Shown: positions 36,507 to 45,365, numbered from the stretch's first letter. The stretch: DNA of 64,000 bases from Puia sp963703355 (GCA_963703355.1 OY969813.1:2046001-2110000); one strand, 5' to 3'. Numbers and translations are program-made. Notes: generated by a model not told the origin, from the sequence alone.

Positions 36507-37787
36507 TTATCTCTTAGCTATGGATGCTGGCAGATCAATCACGCAACGGAAACCGATGTATGATTTTGCAGTATCCTGATACTCGTACGTTCTGGTACTT
36601 GTCTGCAGGAAATAACCCACATCTTTCCAGCTACCACCACGGATTACTTTACGTTTCATACGCGGAGGATCTGAATCCTTTGCATTGTAACGGATGTCCG
36701 GGTTCATATCATGCTGGAAGTTATAGGCACCTTCGTAGTATACTGATGACGTCCACTCTGCTACGTTACCCGCCATGCAATAAAGACCGAAATCATTTGG
36801 CCAGTAAGCATCGGCACGTGCTGTATAGAATGCACCATCTTCAGGATAATTACCACGACCAGGTTTAAAGTTGGCGAGAAGACAGCCCTTCTTATTTCTC
36901 AGGTAGTAGTTACCCCATGGAAACATAGATTGTGAACGTCCGCCACGGGCAGCATATTCCCATTCTGCTTCTGTTGGTAAACGGAAAGGGCTTTCATTTG
37001 CTTTTTTCGTTTTATCCAGGTAAGAATTTAAATATTGTGTTCTCCATTCGCAGAACGCAGTTGCCTGGTTCCAGTTAACTCCTACTACCGGATAATTACC
37101 GAAAGCAGGATGAGAGAAATATCTTTTTGTCATGGGTTCATTGTAAGAATAAGAGAAGTCACGTACCCAAACCAATGTGTCGGGATAAATAGGAACATCT
37201 TTCTTTACAATAAACTCAGAACGTGCCTTTCCTTCATTCACCTTCTGCGCAGCACGCTTAAGATCGAATGTTTCGGAATGGTAAATCATTTTGCGTGGAT
37301 CAAGTTCCTTCTTACCGAAAATGCGGTTTTCAGGAGTCAGGATCAGCTGATCTATTTTTTCTGTAGTTGCCTTGTCTCCCCATTTAATAGTTTCTGCTTT
37401 TTTCCAGTCAATAGCAAATTTGCCATCCACTTCTTTGCCATATTGCATCATGGTGGCAGCAGTTGAGTCACGTACCCAGTTCACAAACTGGCGATATTCG
37501 TTATTGGTGATTTCGGTTGCATCCATCCAGAAACCCTGAATAGAAACCTGTTTATTACGAGCTGTATAGGCGTAATTGACATCTTCGTCACTTGGACCCA
37601 TGTGGAAAGTTCCAGGTGGTATATAAACCATGCCCGGGGGCTTGCTGAGATTGTATCTGCTGGCCGGAGCAACACCGTGTAGTTGACCGTCGTCTGGCAG
37701 TGCCTTACCAGAATTCCCGGACTTACAACCAGTTACGGCTACGGCCGCAACAACGGTAATCAGAATGGACAGGTTTTTCATTTTCAT
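36507..37787 (-). CDS. gldK: type IX secretion/gliding lipoprotein GldK (PorK)
   Basis: Outer-membrane-associated lipoprotein with a formylglycine-generating-enzyme-like fold that forms the periplasmic ring with GldN. From the ATG at 37787 the product is 426 residues: lipoprotein signal ending AVTGC, then MVYIPPGTFHMGPSDED, GFWMDATEITNNEYRQFV, RLPTEAEWEYAARGG and GGSWKDVGYFLQ. The frame is open to an ATG at 37850, but a -7 box lies between, and the signal peptide fits the later start. First gene of gldKLMN. Confidence 0.95.
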   Translation of the reverse strand: MKMKNLSILITVVAAVAVTGCKSGNSGKALPDDGQLHGVAPASRYNLSKPPGMVYIPPGTFHMGPSDEDVNYAYTARNKQVSIQGFWMDATEITNNEYRQFVNWVRDSTAATMMQYGKEVDGKFAIDWKKAETIKWGDKATTEKIDQLILTPENRIFGKKELDPRKMIYHSETFDLKRAAQKVNEGKARSEFIVKKDVPIYPDTLVWVRDFSYSYNEPMTKRYFSHPAFGNYPVVGVNWNQATAFCEWRTQYLNSYLDKTKKANESPFRLPTEAEWEYAARGGRSQSMFPWGNYYLRNKKGCLLANFKPGRGNYPEDGAFYTARADAYWPNDFGLYCMAGNVAEWTSSVYYEGAYNFQHDMNPDIRYNAKDSDPPRMKRKVIRGGSWKDVGYFLQTSTRTYEYQDTAKSYIGFRCVIDLPASIAKR

Positions 37788-37807
37788 TTTTATTAAAGGG
37801 TATTGGA

Positions 37808-37815
37808 CAAAAATA
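37808..37815 (-). promoter_or_regulatory. -7 box TATTTTTG upstream of gldK
   Basis: Exact TAnnTTTG match on the minus strand, about 20 bases before the chosen gldK ATG. It would drive the gldKLMN unit and argues against the longer gldK start. Confidence 0.55.
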
Positions 37816-37957
37816 AACTTTTGAGAATATCTCCTAAGAATATCTTCCATCGCAAGTTTAAAATTTATTTTTTACAAGTCAAAATTTTGCCAATAGTTTT
37901 AATTAACGGCGGAAAGGTCCGCCTTATTGTAAAATATGGCCGTCTAAACGGGTTTTT

Positions 37958-39997
37958 TTAAGAGTTTTTTATGAGACTGACTAACTCAGCGACTTCTTTT
38001 ACAGGCTGTTGGCAGGTATAGTCCCTGCAAAGAAAAAATTGGGTCGGTCCTGTAACCGGTTTATTTCTCAAAAGCGGCAGGTCCGGATGGGTAGCGGAAG
38101 TTAATTGAAAAACCCGGTTTGGGATTCCCTTTTTGAGAAATTCCAACTGTTTTTTCTCAGAATGGGAACCCGCCATAACAATCTCATATAGTTGATACGA
38201 TGAAGCATTTATCAAAGTTGCCCAAACCCCAAAAGATCCGGGATAACGAAGCACCATATCTTTTAACCCCGCAATGTTATTTATTGCCCGACTTTTCCAT
38301 TCATTGATACCGAATACCGTGCCCAGGTAAAGGAGGTTGGCAGTCATTACTGAATTGCCAGATGGAGTGGCTCCATCATAGATTTCTCTTTTTCTGACTA
38401 TCACATCATGCTGGTCGGTGTGCGTATAATAAAAATATCCTGTATTCTCTTCACTAAAATTTGATATAACCCAGGCTGATAGCTCTTTTGCGCGGATCAG
38501 ATACAATGTTTCACCTGTTATTTCCTGTAGCTGAATATAGGCTTCCACCAGATAGGCATAGTCATCCAGGAAACCAGGTATCCCATACTCCCATACTCCC
38601 TTACTCCCATACTCTTTTTTGAAGCTGTGGTAAAAGTGAAATATCCCCTCTCCTTTCAAATTTTTTTCCAGAAAATCCATGGTGCCGATCGCCAGTTCCC
38701 GGTACTTTTCGTTACCCAACGCCGAATAGGCTTTGCAGCAAGCCGTTATCATTAATGCATTCCAGCCTAACAATATTTTGTTATCCAATGCCGGTCGCAC
38801 CCGTTGGCCCCGGCTGGACATCAATTTAATCTTCCATTCCTGTTCTTTTTCTAAGGGAATGTTCAATTCAGGATGCTTGACCCTTAATATATTATTGCCC
38901 TCCCAATTGCCTTTTTCAGTAACATCATAATAAGTGCAAAACTCATCTGTGCCAGCACCCAATAATTCTGATATTTCATTTTTATTCCATAGGTAGAACT
39001 TGCCCTCTACGCCTTCGGAATCTGCATCAAGGGCTGAATAAAACCCTCCTTCGGCCGACATCAATTCACGTTGAATAAAATTCATCGTTTCATGAATAGC
39101 CTTCGAATAAACCGTTTTGCCTGTGTATTGAAAGGCTTCACTCATGGCAGTTATCAACAGTGCGTTGTCATATAACATTTTCTCAAAATGAGGGGCGAGC
39201 CATTCCGAATCTGTTGAATATCTCGCAAAACCCCCTCCGAGTTGATCATAAATACCGCCATAAATCATTTTATCGAGCGAAAGTAAAGCCTGATTAAGCG
39301 CTTCGGTGTTGCCGGTATAATAATGATGTTGTAAAAGGAATCTTATGGAAAAAGTTTGGGGAAATTTAGGTGCATGTCCAAAGCCGCCGTCTACCTTATC
39401 TGCTGTGCTGATCAATTGTTGATACATATGATCAATATCTTCTTTTGTGAACTGCCCTGTTTCTTTCGCAATACCCAAACCAAAATCAGCACGAGCAATA
39501 TGTTTGGTAAGCTGGTCAGCCTGATCATTAATTTCAACCCGCTTTTCCAGAAAAGCATTGGAAATACCCAGAAGTACTGATTTCCATGAAGGTCGGTTTT
39601 GCAAATTGACGGGTGGAAAATAAGTTCCTCCAAAAAACGGTTTACCTTCCGGAGTAAGGAACACGTTCAATGGCCAGCCCCCATTGCCGGCGATAGCCTG
39701 CACTGCATCCATGTAGATTTGATCCAGATCGGGTCTTTCCTCCCGATCAATTTTAATATTGATGAAAAATCTATTCATCAGATCTGCTGTTTCCGGATCT
39801 TCAAAACTCTCTTTTTCCATCACATGACACCAGTGACAGGCAGAATAGCCAATACTAACCAAAATGGGTTTGTCTTCAGTTCTGGCCCTTCGTATTGCTT
39901 CATCTCCCCATGGATACCAGTTAACAGGATTGTGCGCATGCTGTAAAAGGTATGGACTGGTTTCAGTAAAAAGGCGATTGGTATGCATTTTGTTCAT
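37958..39997 (-). CDS. thioredoxin-domain protein of the DUF255/YyaL (spermatogenesis-associated 20) family
   Basis: Cytosolic protein with an N-terminal thioredoxin-like domain and a C-terminal alpha/alpha barrel related to N-acylglucosamine epimerases. SPYLLQHAHNPVNWYPW, the CHWCH motif in GYSACHWCHVMEKESFEDP, NIKIDREERPDLDQIYM and GGTYFPP are highly diagnostic. Function in bacteria is unknown. Starts are possible at 40018, 39997 and 39988. In frame at 38581-38612, just ahead of the conserved IPGFLDDYAYL, lies a four-unit octamer repeat encoding an EYGSKGVWEYG insert that I do not expect in homologues. Confidence 0.92.
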   Translation of the reverse strand: MNKMHTNRLFTETSPYLLQHAHNPVNWYPWGDEAIRRARTEDKPILVSIGYSACHWCHVMEKESFEDPETADLMNRFFINIKIDREERPDLDQIYMDAVQAIAGNGGWPLNVFLTPEGKPFFGGTYFPPVNLQNRPSWKSVLLGISNAFLEKRVEINDQADQLTKHIARADFGLGIAKETGQFTKEDIDHMYQQLISTADKVDGGFGHAPKFPQTFSIRFLLQHHYYTGNTEALNQALLSLDKMIYGGIYDQLGGGFARYSTDSEWLAPHFEKMLYDNALLITAMSEAFQYTGKTVYSKAIHETMNFIQRELMSAEGGFYSALDADSEGVEGKFYLWNKNEISELLGAGTDEFCTYYDVTEKGNWEGNNILRVKHPELNIPLEKEQEWKIKLMSSRGQRVRPALDNKILLGWNALMITACCKAYSALGNEKYRELAIGTMDFLEKNLKGEGIFHFYHSFKKEYGSKGVWEYGIPGFLDDYAYLVEAYIQLQEITGETLYLIRAKELSAWVISNFSEENTGYFYYTHTDQHDVIVRKREIYDGATPSGNSVMTANLLYLGTVFGINEWKSRAINNIAGLKDMVLRYPGSFGVWATLINASSYQLYEIVMAGSHSEKKQLEFLKKGIPNRVFQLTSATHPDLPLLRNKPVTGPTQFFLCRDYTCQQPVKEVAELVSLIKNS
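38581..38612 (-). repeat. in-frame octamer array GTATGGGA x4 inside the DUF255 gene
   Basis: In gene orientation the units are GTATGGGA, GTAAGGGA, GTATGGGA, GTATGGGA. It is the same octamer found after the stops of mreB, nadC and hemD, here translated as EYGSKGVWEYG. Three octamers equal eight codons, so the frame is kept. Confidence 0.9.
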
Positions 39998-40123
39998 GTA
40001 GTCCTGCCCTGTACACATGGGAAGGGGTGGAATTTCAGAAAACGAATGTCGGAGAAAATGATTGGTAAATAGAACAACTGAGTATTAACAAAATTCCAGT
40101 CGGCCCTGCACAGCAACTATTCC

Positions 40124-40167
40124 CCACTAATCCACCACTAATCCCACACTCAACCACCACTAATACT
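40124..40167. repeat. 11-base tandem array CCACTAATCCA x4
   Basis: Four imperfect units: CCACTAATCCA, CCACTAATCCC, ACACTCAACCA, CCACTAATACT. It lies in the 291-base gap between the DUF255 gene and hemD, along with the hemD terminator and octamer array. No gene was seen in the gap. Confidence 0.7.
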
Positions 40168-40183
40168 CCGCTTCCAGCTTTAA

Positions 40184-40213
40184 TAGAAAAAGCCCGGAGT
40201 ATTTCCCGGGCCC
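40184..40213 (-). terminator. intrinsic terminator of hemD
   Basis: On the minus strand GCCCGG (plus-strand arm 40206-40211) pairs with CCGGGC (40192-40197) and is followed by five T. It lies about 75 bases after the hemD stop, beyond the octamer array, so the array is within the mRNA. Confidence 0.7.
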
Positions 40214-40250
40214 TATAATAACATATTTCTAATGTAATTGTTCTTCACAC

Positions 40251-40282
40251 TCCCATACTCCCATACTCCCATACTCCCATAC
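40251..40282 (-). repeat. octamer tandem array GTATGGGA x4 after hemD stop
   Basis: Four perfect GTATGGGA units on the minus strand beginning 6 bases after the hemD TGA. The most perfect copy of this family in the window. Confidence 0.95.
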
Positions 40283-40288
40283 TTGTTT

Positions 40289-41056
40289 TCAGTGTCTTTT
40301 TTTCGCCGCAAGATATTTCTCCAGAGCCGAAACCATCGATGGAGCAGCCGGTTGAGGCGCCTTAATTTCCAATACCAGACCTGCATCTTCAGCAGCCTTG
40401 GTTGTATTGGTTCCGAAGGCCCCTATTAGTGTGCCATTTTGTTTGAATTGAGGGAAATTGTCGAAAAGGCTCTTTACACCACTCGGCGTAAAAAAACATA
40501 TGATATCAAAAGCTGCCGGATTGAAAGATGCACGAATATCATTACTGATCGTACGGTACATAAAGGGGGTAGCATACTCGCAATGGTTGCTCTTGAGCCA
40601 GTTTACGATTTCATTGTCCTGCTGATACTCAGAAGTGGGATAGAGGAATTTTTCATTTTCCTTATGCTTGTTGATTACATCAAGCATACTTTTATTAGTG
40701 CCATCAGCACCATAAAAAACTTTACGTTTCCTGTATAAAATGAATTTTTGCAGATAGAGTGCAACCGCTTCAGTAATACAGAAATACTTGGTATCCTGCG
40801 ATACACTAATCTTCATTTCCTCGGCAGTACGGAAGAAATGGTCAATTGCGTGACGACTGGTAAATATAACGGCTGAATATACCCCGATTTCCACTTTTTG
40901 GCGCCTGAAGTCCTTTGAGGGAATACCTTCCAGCCTTATAAAGGGCAGAAAAGCCATTTCCACTGCGTGCCGCCGGGCCAGTTCAAAATAGGGTGACTTG
41001 TCAGATTCCGGCCGGGGTTGGGTGATTAAAATCCTTTTTACTGCAATTTCAGACAT
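40289..41056 (-). CDS. hemD: uroporphyrinogen-III synthase
   Basis: Cyclises hydroxymethylbilane to uroporphyrinogen III in tetrapyrrole synthesis. HemD is poorly conserved; here KRILITQPRPESDKSPYFELARR, FLPFIRLEGIPSKDFRRQK, SAVIFTSRHAIDHFF and FDIICFFTPSGVKSLFDNF are the family's recognisable pieces, and the FTSRHAIDHF/FTPSGV pair is strongly diagnostic. The frame is open to a TTG at 41092, but the ATG at 41056 (255 residues) fits the domain start. It follows the DUF4271 gene, a pairing common in Bacteroidota; hemW is also close by. Confidence 0.9.
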   Translation of the reverse strand: MSEIAVKRILITQPRPESDKSPYFELARRHAVEMAFLPFIRLEGIPSKDFRRQKVEIGVYSAVIFTSRHAIDHFFRTAEEMKISVSQDTKYFCITEAVALYLQKFILYRKRKVFYGADGTNKSMLDVINKHKENEKFLYPTSEYQQDNEIVNWLKSNHCEYATPFMYRTISNDIRASFNPAAFDIICFFTPSGVKSLFDNFPQFKQNGTLIGAFGTNTTKAAEDAGLVLEIKAPQPAAPSMVSALEKYLAAKKRH

Positions 41057-41126
41057 CTCGGCAATATCCTTTTTATCCCTGTTTTTAATCAATGTATATT
41101 AATATTTGTGAACCGCGTTTGCAAAA

Positions 41127-42146
41127 TTAATAAGCTTTTTCCAAATAAGTAACTAACACTTTGTAAATCAATAGCAGAGGGGCTATTTCGAAGGCGCAAA
41201 GGTATAGAATAAAGTATAAACCACTGATTTTTATTTCTTTGTGAAGAGTTGCATAAGATCCAATAAATCGATATATGTAAAACACGCATATCATGATAAT
41301 TGAAAGGGTTATGGCAATCTCAGTCAGCACGTTACCCGAGAACATAATGAGGGTCAAAAAAGGAAGCAGGAAAATTCCAATAATTTTATTGGTCATGAAT
41401 ACCACAAACAAATAAAAATCCGCGGCCCGACTGCGGTTAAATATCCAGCCAACTACCTTGATTATCAGGTATTTCAGGAGATACAGACCAGCCAGGAGCA
41501 CCGCTATGTATTGAAAATGAAACCAAAGACTTTCAAGCGGTCCGTAATGATAATAACGCATTAAAAAGGCGCCATATAAACCACCTGAAAAAATAAAAAG
41601 AACATTCAGTAAAAGAGAGGGAAAGGGAAACTGAAGTACCTGTTCCCTCAATTGTTGCTGGCGCATGGATGCTCTGAAAAATAACGTGAGCAGATTGGCC
41701 AGATATTTCGAGAAAAACAATTTTACAATGGCAAAATAGAAAAGCAGGCCAACCATCAGATAAAACATGCCTTCGAATGAAACCGGTTCATAGCGTTCTG
41801 AACGAACATGCAGGGGCTTGCCGGAAAAGTTGAAATATTTCTGGTCACCCAAAAGTTCCATCCAGCCTACAGGCAGATTACTGAAATCTACAGGTCTCTT
41901 TTCGCTGTAACGGATCGAGTCGGTATGATAAACAATGACTGAATCAACTGCAGTTTTAACCTGTTTTTTGACAACGGGTTTTTTTGCAGTGGTATCGCCT
42001 GAAAGCGGTTTTATTGACCCCGTGTCTGTCTGGTGTAAGGAATCTGTCGACTGGGCTTTCAACAGCCCCAGTTGTAATAAAAGAAATAATAAAAACGCGG
42101 TTCGTTTTGCGAGAATTTGAAGAGTTAGCGTTTGACGATTAACCAT
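41127..42146 (-). CDS. DUF4271 family integral membrane protein
   Basis: Membrane protein of unknown function restricted to Bacteroidota. A signal segment (about 1-32) and a polar Thr/Lys-rich stretch lead to a region with seven or so membrane segments (about residues 130-340): FEGMFYLMVGLLFYFAIV, PFPSLLLNVLFIFSGGLYG, FYLFVVFMTNKIIGIFLLP. ATGs at 42182, 42158 and 42146 are all possible; the last gives the most usual signal peptide. Directly upstream of hemD on the same strand. Confidence 0.82.
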   Translation of the reverse strand: MVNRQTLTLQILAKRTAFLLFLLLQLGLLKAQSTDSLHQTDTGSIKPLSGDTTAKKPVVKKQVKTAVDSVIVYHTDSIRYSEKRPVDFSNLPVGWMELLGDQKYFNFSGKPLHVRSERYEPVSFEGMFYLMVGLLFYFAIVKLFFSKYLANLLTLFFRASMRQQQLREQVLQFPFPSLLLNVLFIFSGGLYGAFLMRYYHYGPLESLWFHFQYIAVLLAGLYLLKYLIIKVVGWIFNRSRAADFYLFVVFMTNKIIGIFLLPFLTLIMFSGNVLTEIAITLSIIMICVFYIYRFIGSYATLHKEIKISGLYFILYLCAFEIAPLLLIYKVLVTYLEKAY

Positions 42147-42218
42147 TAAGAGTTGCATTGGTATGCCGCGTTCGGAATTCATTGATGGCCGCAAAGGTTG
42201 TGATTCAACGCTTAACTT

Positions 42219-44012
42219 TTAAAAAAAGTTTACGTAGCCCAGGTGAATTTTCGCCTGATTGAACGCAAATGGATCGCTGTTTTGTTTTCCAATTGCATAT
42301 GACATATTAAATATTCCTGCTTTTGTTTCGAAAGCCAGACCGAGGCCAATACCCAGATAGAGATTATTGATGGCATAACCCGGCACGTCGTTTTTCGCCC
42401 ATCCTCCATCAACGAAACTAAAAAGAAAAGAATTCATTCCTATCAGATACCTGTATTCAACACTCGTTACGGTATATTCGGAGGCCAGAATACTTTCTTC
42501 ATCAAATCCTCTCAATAAACGATAACCCCCGATCTGATATAATTCATTTCTGAAAATTTTCGGACTTTGATACCATGCGGCATTCAGCGCAAAACGTATA
42601 GTAGAAGCGCGACTCAACTGAAAGTAATGCGCCCCAACAAGATTTAATCGAAACTGATACGCAGAAGTTAAGACAGTATCATATAAACTGCTGTAATCGA
42701 AGGAAGGGTCGTTTGGATCCTTGAGCTTTGTAATCTCACTATTTTTATTCAGTCTTTTTGTTCCCGCGGACCCAATGAAATAAATTTCATTACCCCGAAC
42801 TGCATTGTACTTGTAGTTTGTGTTGTTGAATTCATAGGAAGCCCCGAGACTGAGAGAACTCACGTCAGCAACTTCTGGCAGTTGTCTGTTCGCGATGATC
42901 TGTGCAGTATCTATTGTTAATACAGTGCAACCTGTACTCTCAATAAAAACGGATCCCTTCTTATTTGATGATGCGTTGAACTGAACTCCCAATATTCCAT
43001 CCGTATTTATATAAGAAGAATCTTTTTTATAAAGAGAAAATGCCAGACTTGCACCATAAGGAGTATGGAACATATAAGGCTCCTGAAAACTTATATTCAA
43101 TCTTGGTGACTGTTGCTGCATCTGTTGCCAGTCGAGTCCGAGACTTTCACCATTGCCAAATGGATTTCTCAGGACTACGGTCGCTTCACCGGTAACCAGC
43201 AGTTTACCGCTTTGTAACTGATCGTTATTAGGCAACAAACCTACAAGCACATCAATCTGGCTACTCCTTTTTGGTTTCAGATATAAATTTAAAATGGAAC
43301 CTGTGCCTAACATGCTTACGCTCCAGGGACGTTCTTCCTGAACGAACGGAAGTTCGAGAATCCGACGGCTGATCATTAATAGTTTATCTTTTCTGTAAAT
43401 ACTTCCTTCCGGAATACCCAGATATCTTTCCATGAATTCAACAGAAATTTTTGCGGCACCGATGATGCGAATACTATCAATTTTATATAAAGGACCTTTA
43501 TCAATATTGAGTACGGCATTGATGGCTCCCCGTTCGATTGTAACACTATCCAATGAAATTTTAGCAAACGGGTAACCGTTATTTTCAAGATAGTTAAGCA
43601 ATAAAAGTTCTTCTATTTGAAATTGTTCAGGAGTAGCAGGTTTCCCAGTCAGCTTTTTTGAACTCCAGCCAGCTGCAGATAACAGGCCGACATCATCCTT
43701 TCTGATTCTTATATCAGACCATGTAAAACGTTCTCCAATGTAGAGTTTGAGAAAAGCTGAATCGGCATCGAAATGGACGCTGTCTATGGAAGCAGACGTA
43801 AAGCCTTTATTCCTTAATAAGTCCGTGAGTTTGTAAACGTATTCTGTACATCCCGCCCTGTCTTTAAACGAAGATGGAATGCCAAGTGCCGGAGATCTGA
43901 ATATCGAATCAGATGAACTTAGTTTTACATGCAATGCATATTGGGCAAAAGACGGGCATGTGTAAATAAGCAACAAAAGGGCGATCAGGCCATATAATCT
44001 TAATTTTGCCAT
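42219..44012 (-). CDS. Omp85 family outer-membrane protein (BamA/TamA-like)
   Basis: Outer-membrane beta-barrel of the Omp85 superfamily, smaller than true BamA. After a signal peptide ending SFAQ, the N-terminal half has about two to three POTRA-type domains (LDSVTIERGAINAVLNIDKGPLY, KIDSIRIIGAAKISVEFMERY), and the C-terminal half is a 16-strand-type barrel with the loop-6 motif GGYRLLRGF and a terminal aromatic (YVNFF). BamA itself would be longer with five POTRA domains, so this is likely a paralogue. Earlier ATGs at 44039 and 44066 exist, but 44012 fits the signal peptide. Divergent from hemW. Confidence 0.85.
   Translation of the reverse strand: MAKLRLYGLIALLLLIYTCPSFAQYALHVKLSSSDSIFRSPALGIPSSFKDRAGCTEYVYKLTDLLRNKGFTSASIDSVHFDADSAFLKLYIGERFTWSDIRIRKDDVGLLSAAGWSSKKLTGKPATPEQFQIEELLLLNYLENNGYPFAKISLDSVTIERGAINAVLNIDKGPLYKIDSIRIIGAAKISVEFMERYLGIPEGSIYRKDKLLMISRRILELPFVQEERPWSVSMLGTGSILNLYLKPKRSSQIDVLVGLLPNNDQLQSGKLLVTGEATVVLRNPFGNGESLGLDWQQMQQQSPRLNISFQEPYMFHTPYGASLAFSLYKKDSSYINTDGILGVQFNASSNKKGSVFIESTGCTVLTIDTAQIIANRQLPEVADVSSLSLGASYEFNNTNYKYNAVRGNEIYFIGSAGTKRLNKNSEITKLKDPNDPSFDYSSLYDTVLTSAYQFRLNLVGAHYFQLSRASTIRFALNAAWYQSPKIFRNELYQIGGYRLLRGFDEESILASEYTVTSVEYRYLIGMNSFLFSFVDGGWAKNDVPGYAINNLYLGIGLGLAFETKAGIFNMSYAIGKQNSDPFAFNQAKIHLGYVNFF
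44001..44008 (+). promoter_or_regulatory. -7 box TAATTTTG upstream of hemW
   Basis: Exact TAnnTTTG match on the plus strand, 48 bases ahead of the hemW ATG. It overlaps the first codons of the divergent Omp85 gene, so it may be chance. Confidence 0.35.
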
Positions 44013-44055
44013 TCTCTCAAAGCACATTCTTAATTTCATAAAATTAGCCAATCCT

Positions 44056-45183
44056 ATGGCAGGCATCTATATTCATATTCCATTTTGCAAACAAGCCTGC
44101 AATTATTGCAATTTTCATTTCTCTACCAATCTTGCTTTGCAAAACGATTTTACAAACGCTTTATTGAAAGAAATCGAATTACGAGTCTCCTATTTAGAAA
44201 ATGAAACGGTAGAGACTATTTATTTTGGAGGCGGAACTCCCTCTATTTTGCCAACGTTTTCCGTTACCAAAATCATAGAAGCAATTAATAATAATTTCAA
44301 CATCAGCTCAAATCCTGAGATTACGCTAGAGTGCAATCCCGATGATATGTCCCGGGATCGCCTGATCTCGTGGAAAAAGGACGAAATCAATCGTCTCAGT
44401 ATCGGTGTACAATCTTTTTTTGATGAAGATCTATCGTGGATGAACCGCGCTCATAATGCAACAGAGGCATTAAACTCCATAGAAATTGCCAGAGAAACCG
44501 GATTCGGGAATTTCAGCATAGATCTGATTTATGGACTCCCGGGTCTTACAGACGAAAAATGGAGTAAAAATCTCCACACTGCCCTGTCTGCCAGTCCCAA
44601 TCATGTTTCCTGTTATGCACTTACCATAGAACCAAAAACCGCCCTTTATAAATTGATAAAGGCTGGAAAAACTGAAGACGTAAAACCTGAAATTCAAGCC
44701 CGTCAGTTTTTGCTTGGAGCTGAAATTCTCGAAGATGCAGGTTTTGAACATTACGAGATTTCCAGTTTTGCCAAACCGGGAAAAAGAAGTAAACACAATA
44801 GTGCTTACTGGCAGTCAAAAAAATATCTGGGACTCGGTCCGGGGGCTCATTCGTTTAATGGAGCCAGTCGCCAATGGAATATTTCCAATAACGCATTATA
44901 CATTAAGTCCTTAGCGGCCGGCGAGTTAAGCATGGAATATGAACAGCTGAAACCAAGAGATATTTTAAATGAATATATCATGACATCCCTTCGTACATTA
45001 GAAGGGACTGACCTGCAATATGTCTCAACACATTTTGGAGATGATAAAAGCACCATGTTGGTAGAAAAGTCGGTAGAATATATAAGCGCAGCCAGGATGG
45101 AAAAGAAAAGCAATAAGCTCGTATTAACAAAAGAGGGGAAATTGTTTGCGGATGGTATTGCTTCTGCGTTATTCTTTGAATAA
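44056..45183 (+). CDS. hemW: radical SAM heme chaperone HemW
   Basis: Radical SAM protein that carries and inserts heme, formerly called an oxygen-independent coproporphyrinogen oxidase homologue. The 375-residue protein starts MAGIYIHIPFCKQACNYCNFHF with the iron-sulfur cysteines C11, C15 and C18, followed by TIYFGGGTPSIL, LECNPDDM, RLSIGVQSF and LGPGAHSFNG. The HIPFC start and lack of a HemN-type N-terminal extension favour HemW over HemN. hemD is 3 kb away on the other strand. Confidence 0.93.
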   Translation: MAGIYIHIPFCKQACNYCNFHFSTNLALQNDFTNALLKEIELRVSYLENETVETIYFGGGTPSILPTFSVTKIIEAINNNFNISSNPEITLECNPDDMSRDRLISWKKDEINRLSIGVQSFFDEDLSWMNRAHNATEALNSIEIARETGFGNFSIDLIYGLPGLTDEKWSKNLHTALSASPNHVSCYALTIEPKTALYKLIKAGKTEDVKPEIQARQFLLGAEILEDAGFEHYEISSFAKPGKRSKHNSAYWQSKKYLGLGPGAHSFNGASRQWNISNNALYIKSLAAGELSMEYEQLKPRDILNEYIMTSLRTLEGTDLQYVSTHFGDDKSTMLVEKSVEYISAARMEKKSNKLVLTKEGKLFADGIASALFFE

Positions 45184-45191
45184 CGTTTCCT

Positions 45192-45344
45192 TTAGATGTT
45201 GTGGGTCACGCGCTCCACGTCATCTTCTTTCCGATTATCTATGAATCGAATTTTAAGATATTTCAGAAGCTGTGCTACTGAAAGTATCGCAACCATCACC
45301 AAGATAGCCGTGAACCCAAAACCCTGATATGAAAGCGGTGTCAT
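45192..45344 (-). CDS. small single-pass membrane protein (50 residues)
   Basis: An ATG at 45344 opens a 50-codon frame to a TAA at 45192. The product has one clear membrane helix (FTAILVMVAILSVAQLL, about residues 11-27) and then a charged tail (KIRFIDNRKEDDVERV). It begins 21 bases after the gpsA stop on the same strand and fills most of the 182-base gpsA-hemW gap. I do not recognise the family; the helix plus charged tail somewhat recalls small decarboxylase-gamma-like proteins. The clean frame and tight spacing suggest a real gene. Confidence 0.6.
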   Translation of the reverse strand: MTPLSYQGFGFTAILVMVAILSVAQLLKYLKIRFIDNRKEDDVERVTHNI

Positions 45345-45365
45345 AAAATGTTCGTTGTTAAAAAA

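Noticed and set aside
37788..37850. N-terminal extension of gldK to the ATG at 37850
   Set aside because: It would put 21 non-hydrophobic residues ahead of a clear lipoprotein signal, and an exact -7 box lies inside the extension.
38581..38612. Sequencing artefact or frameshift in the DUF255 gene
   Set aside because: The frame stays open, the family motifs continue on both sides in the same frame, and the same octamer is found at several other sites.
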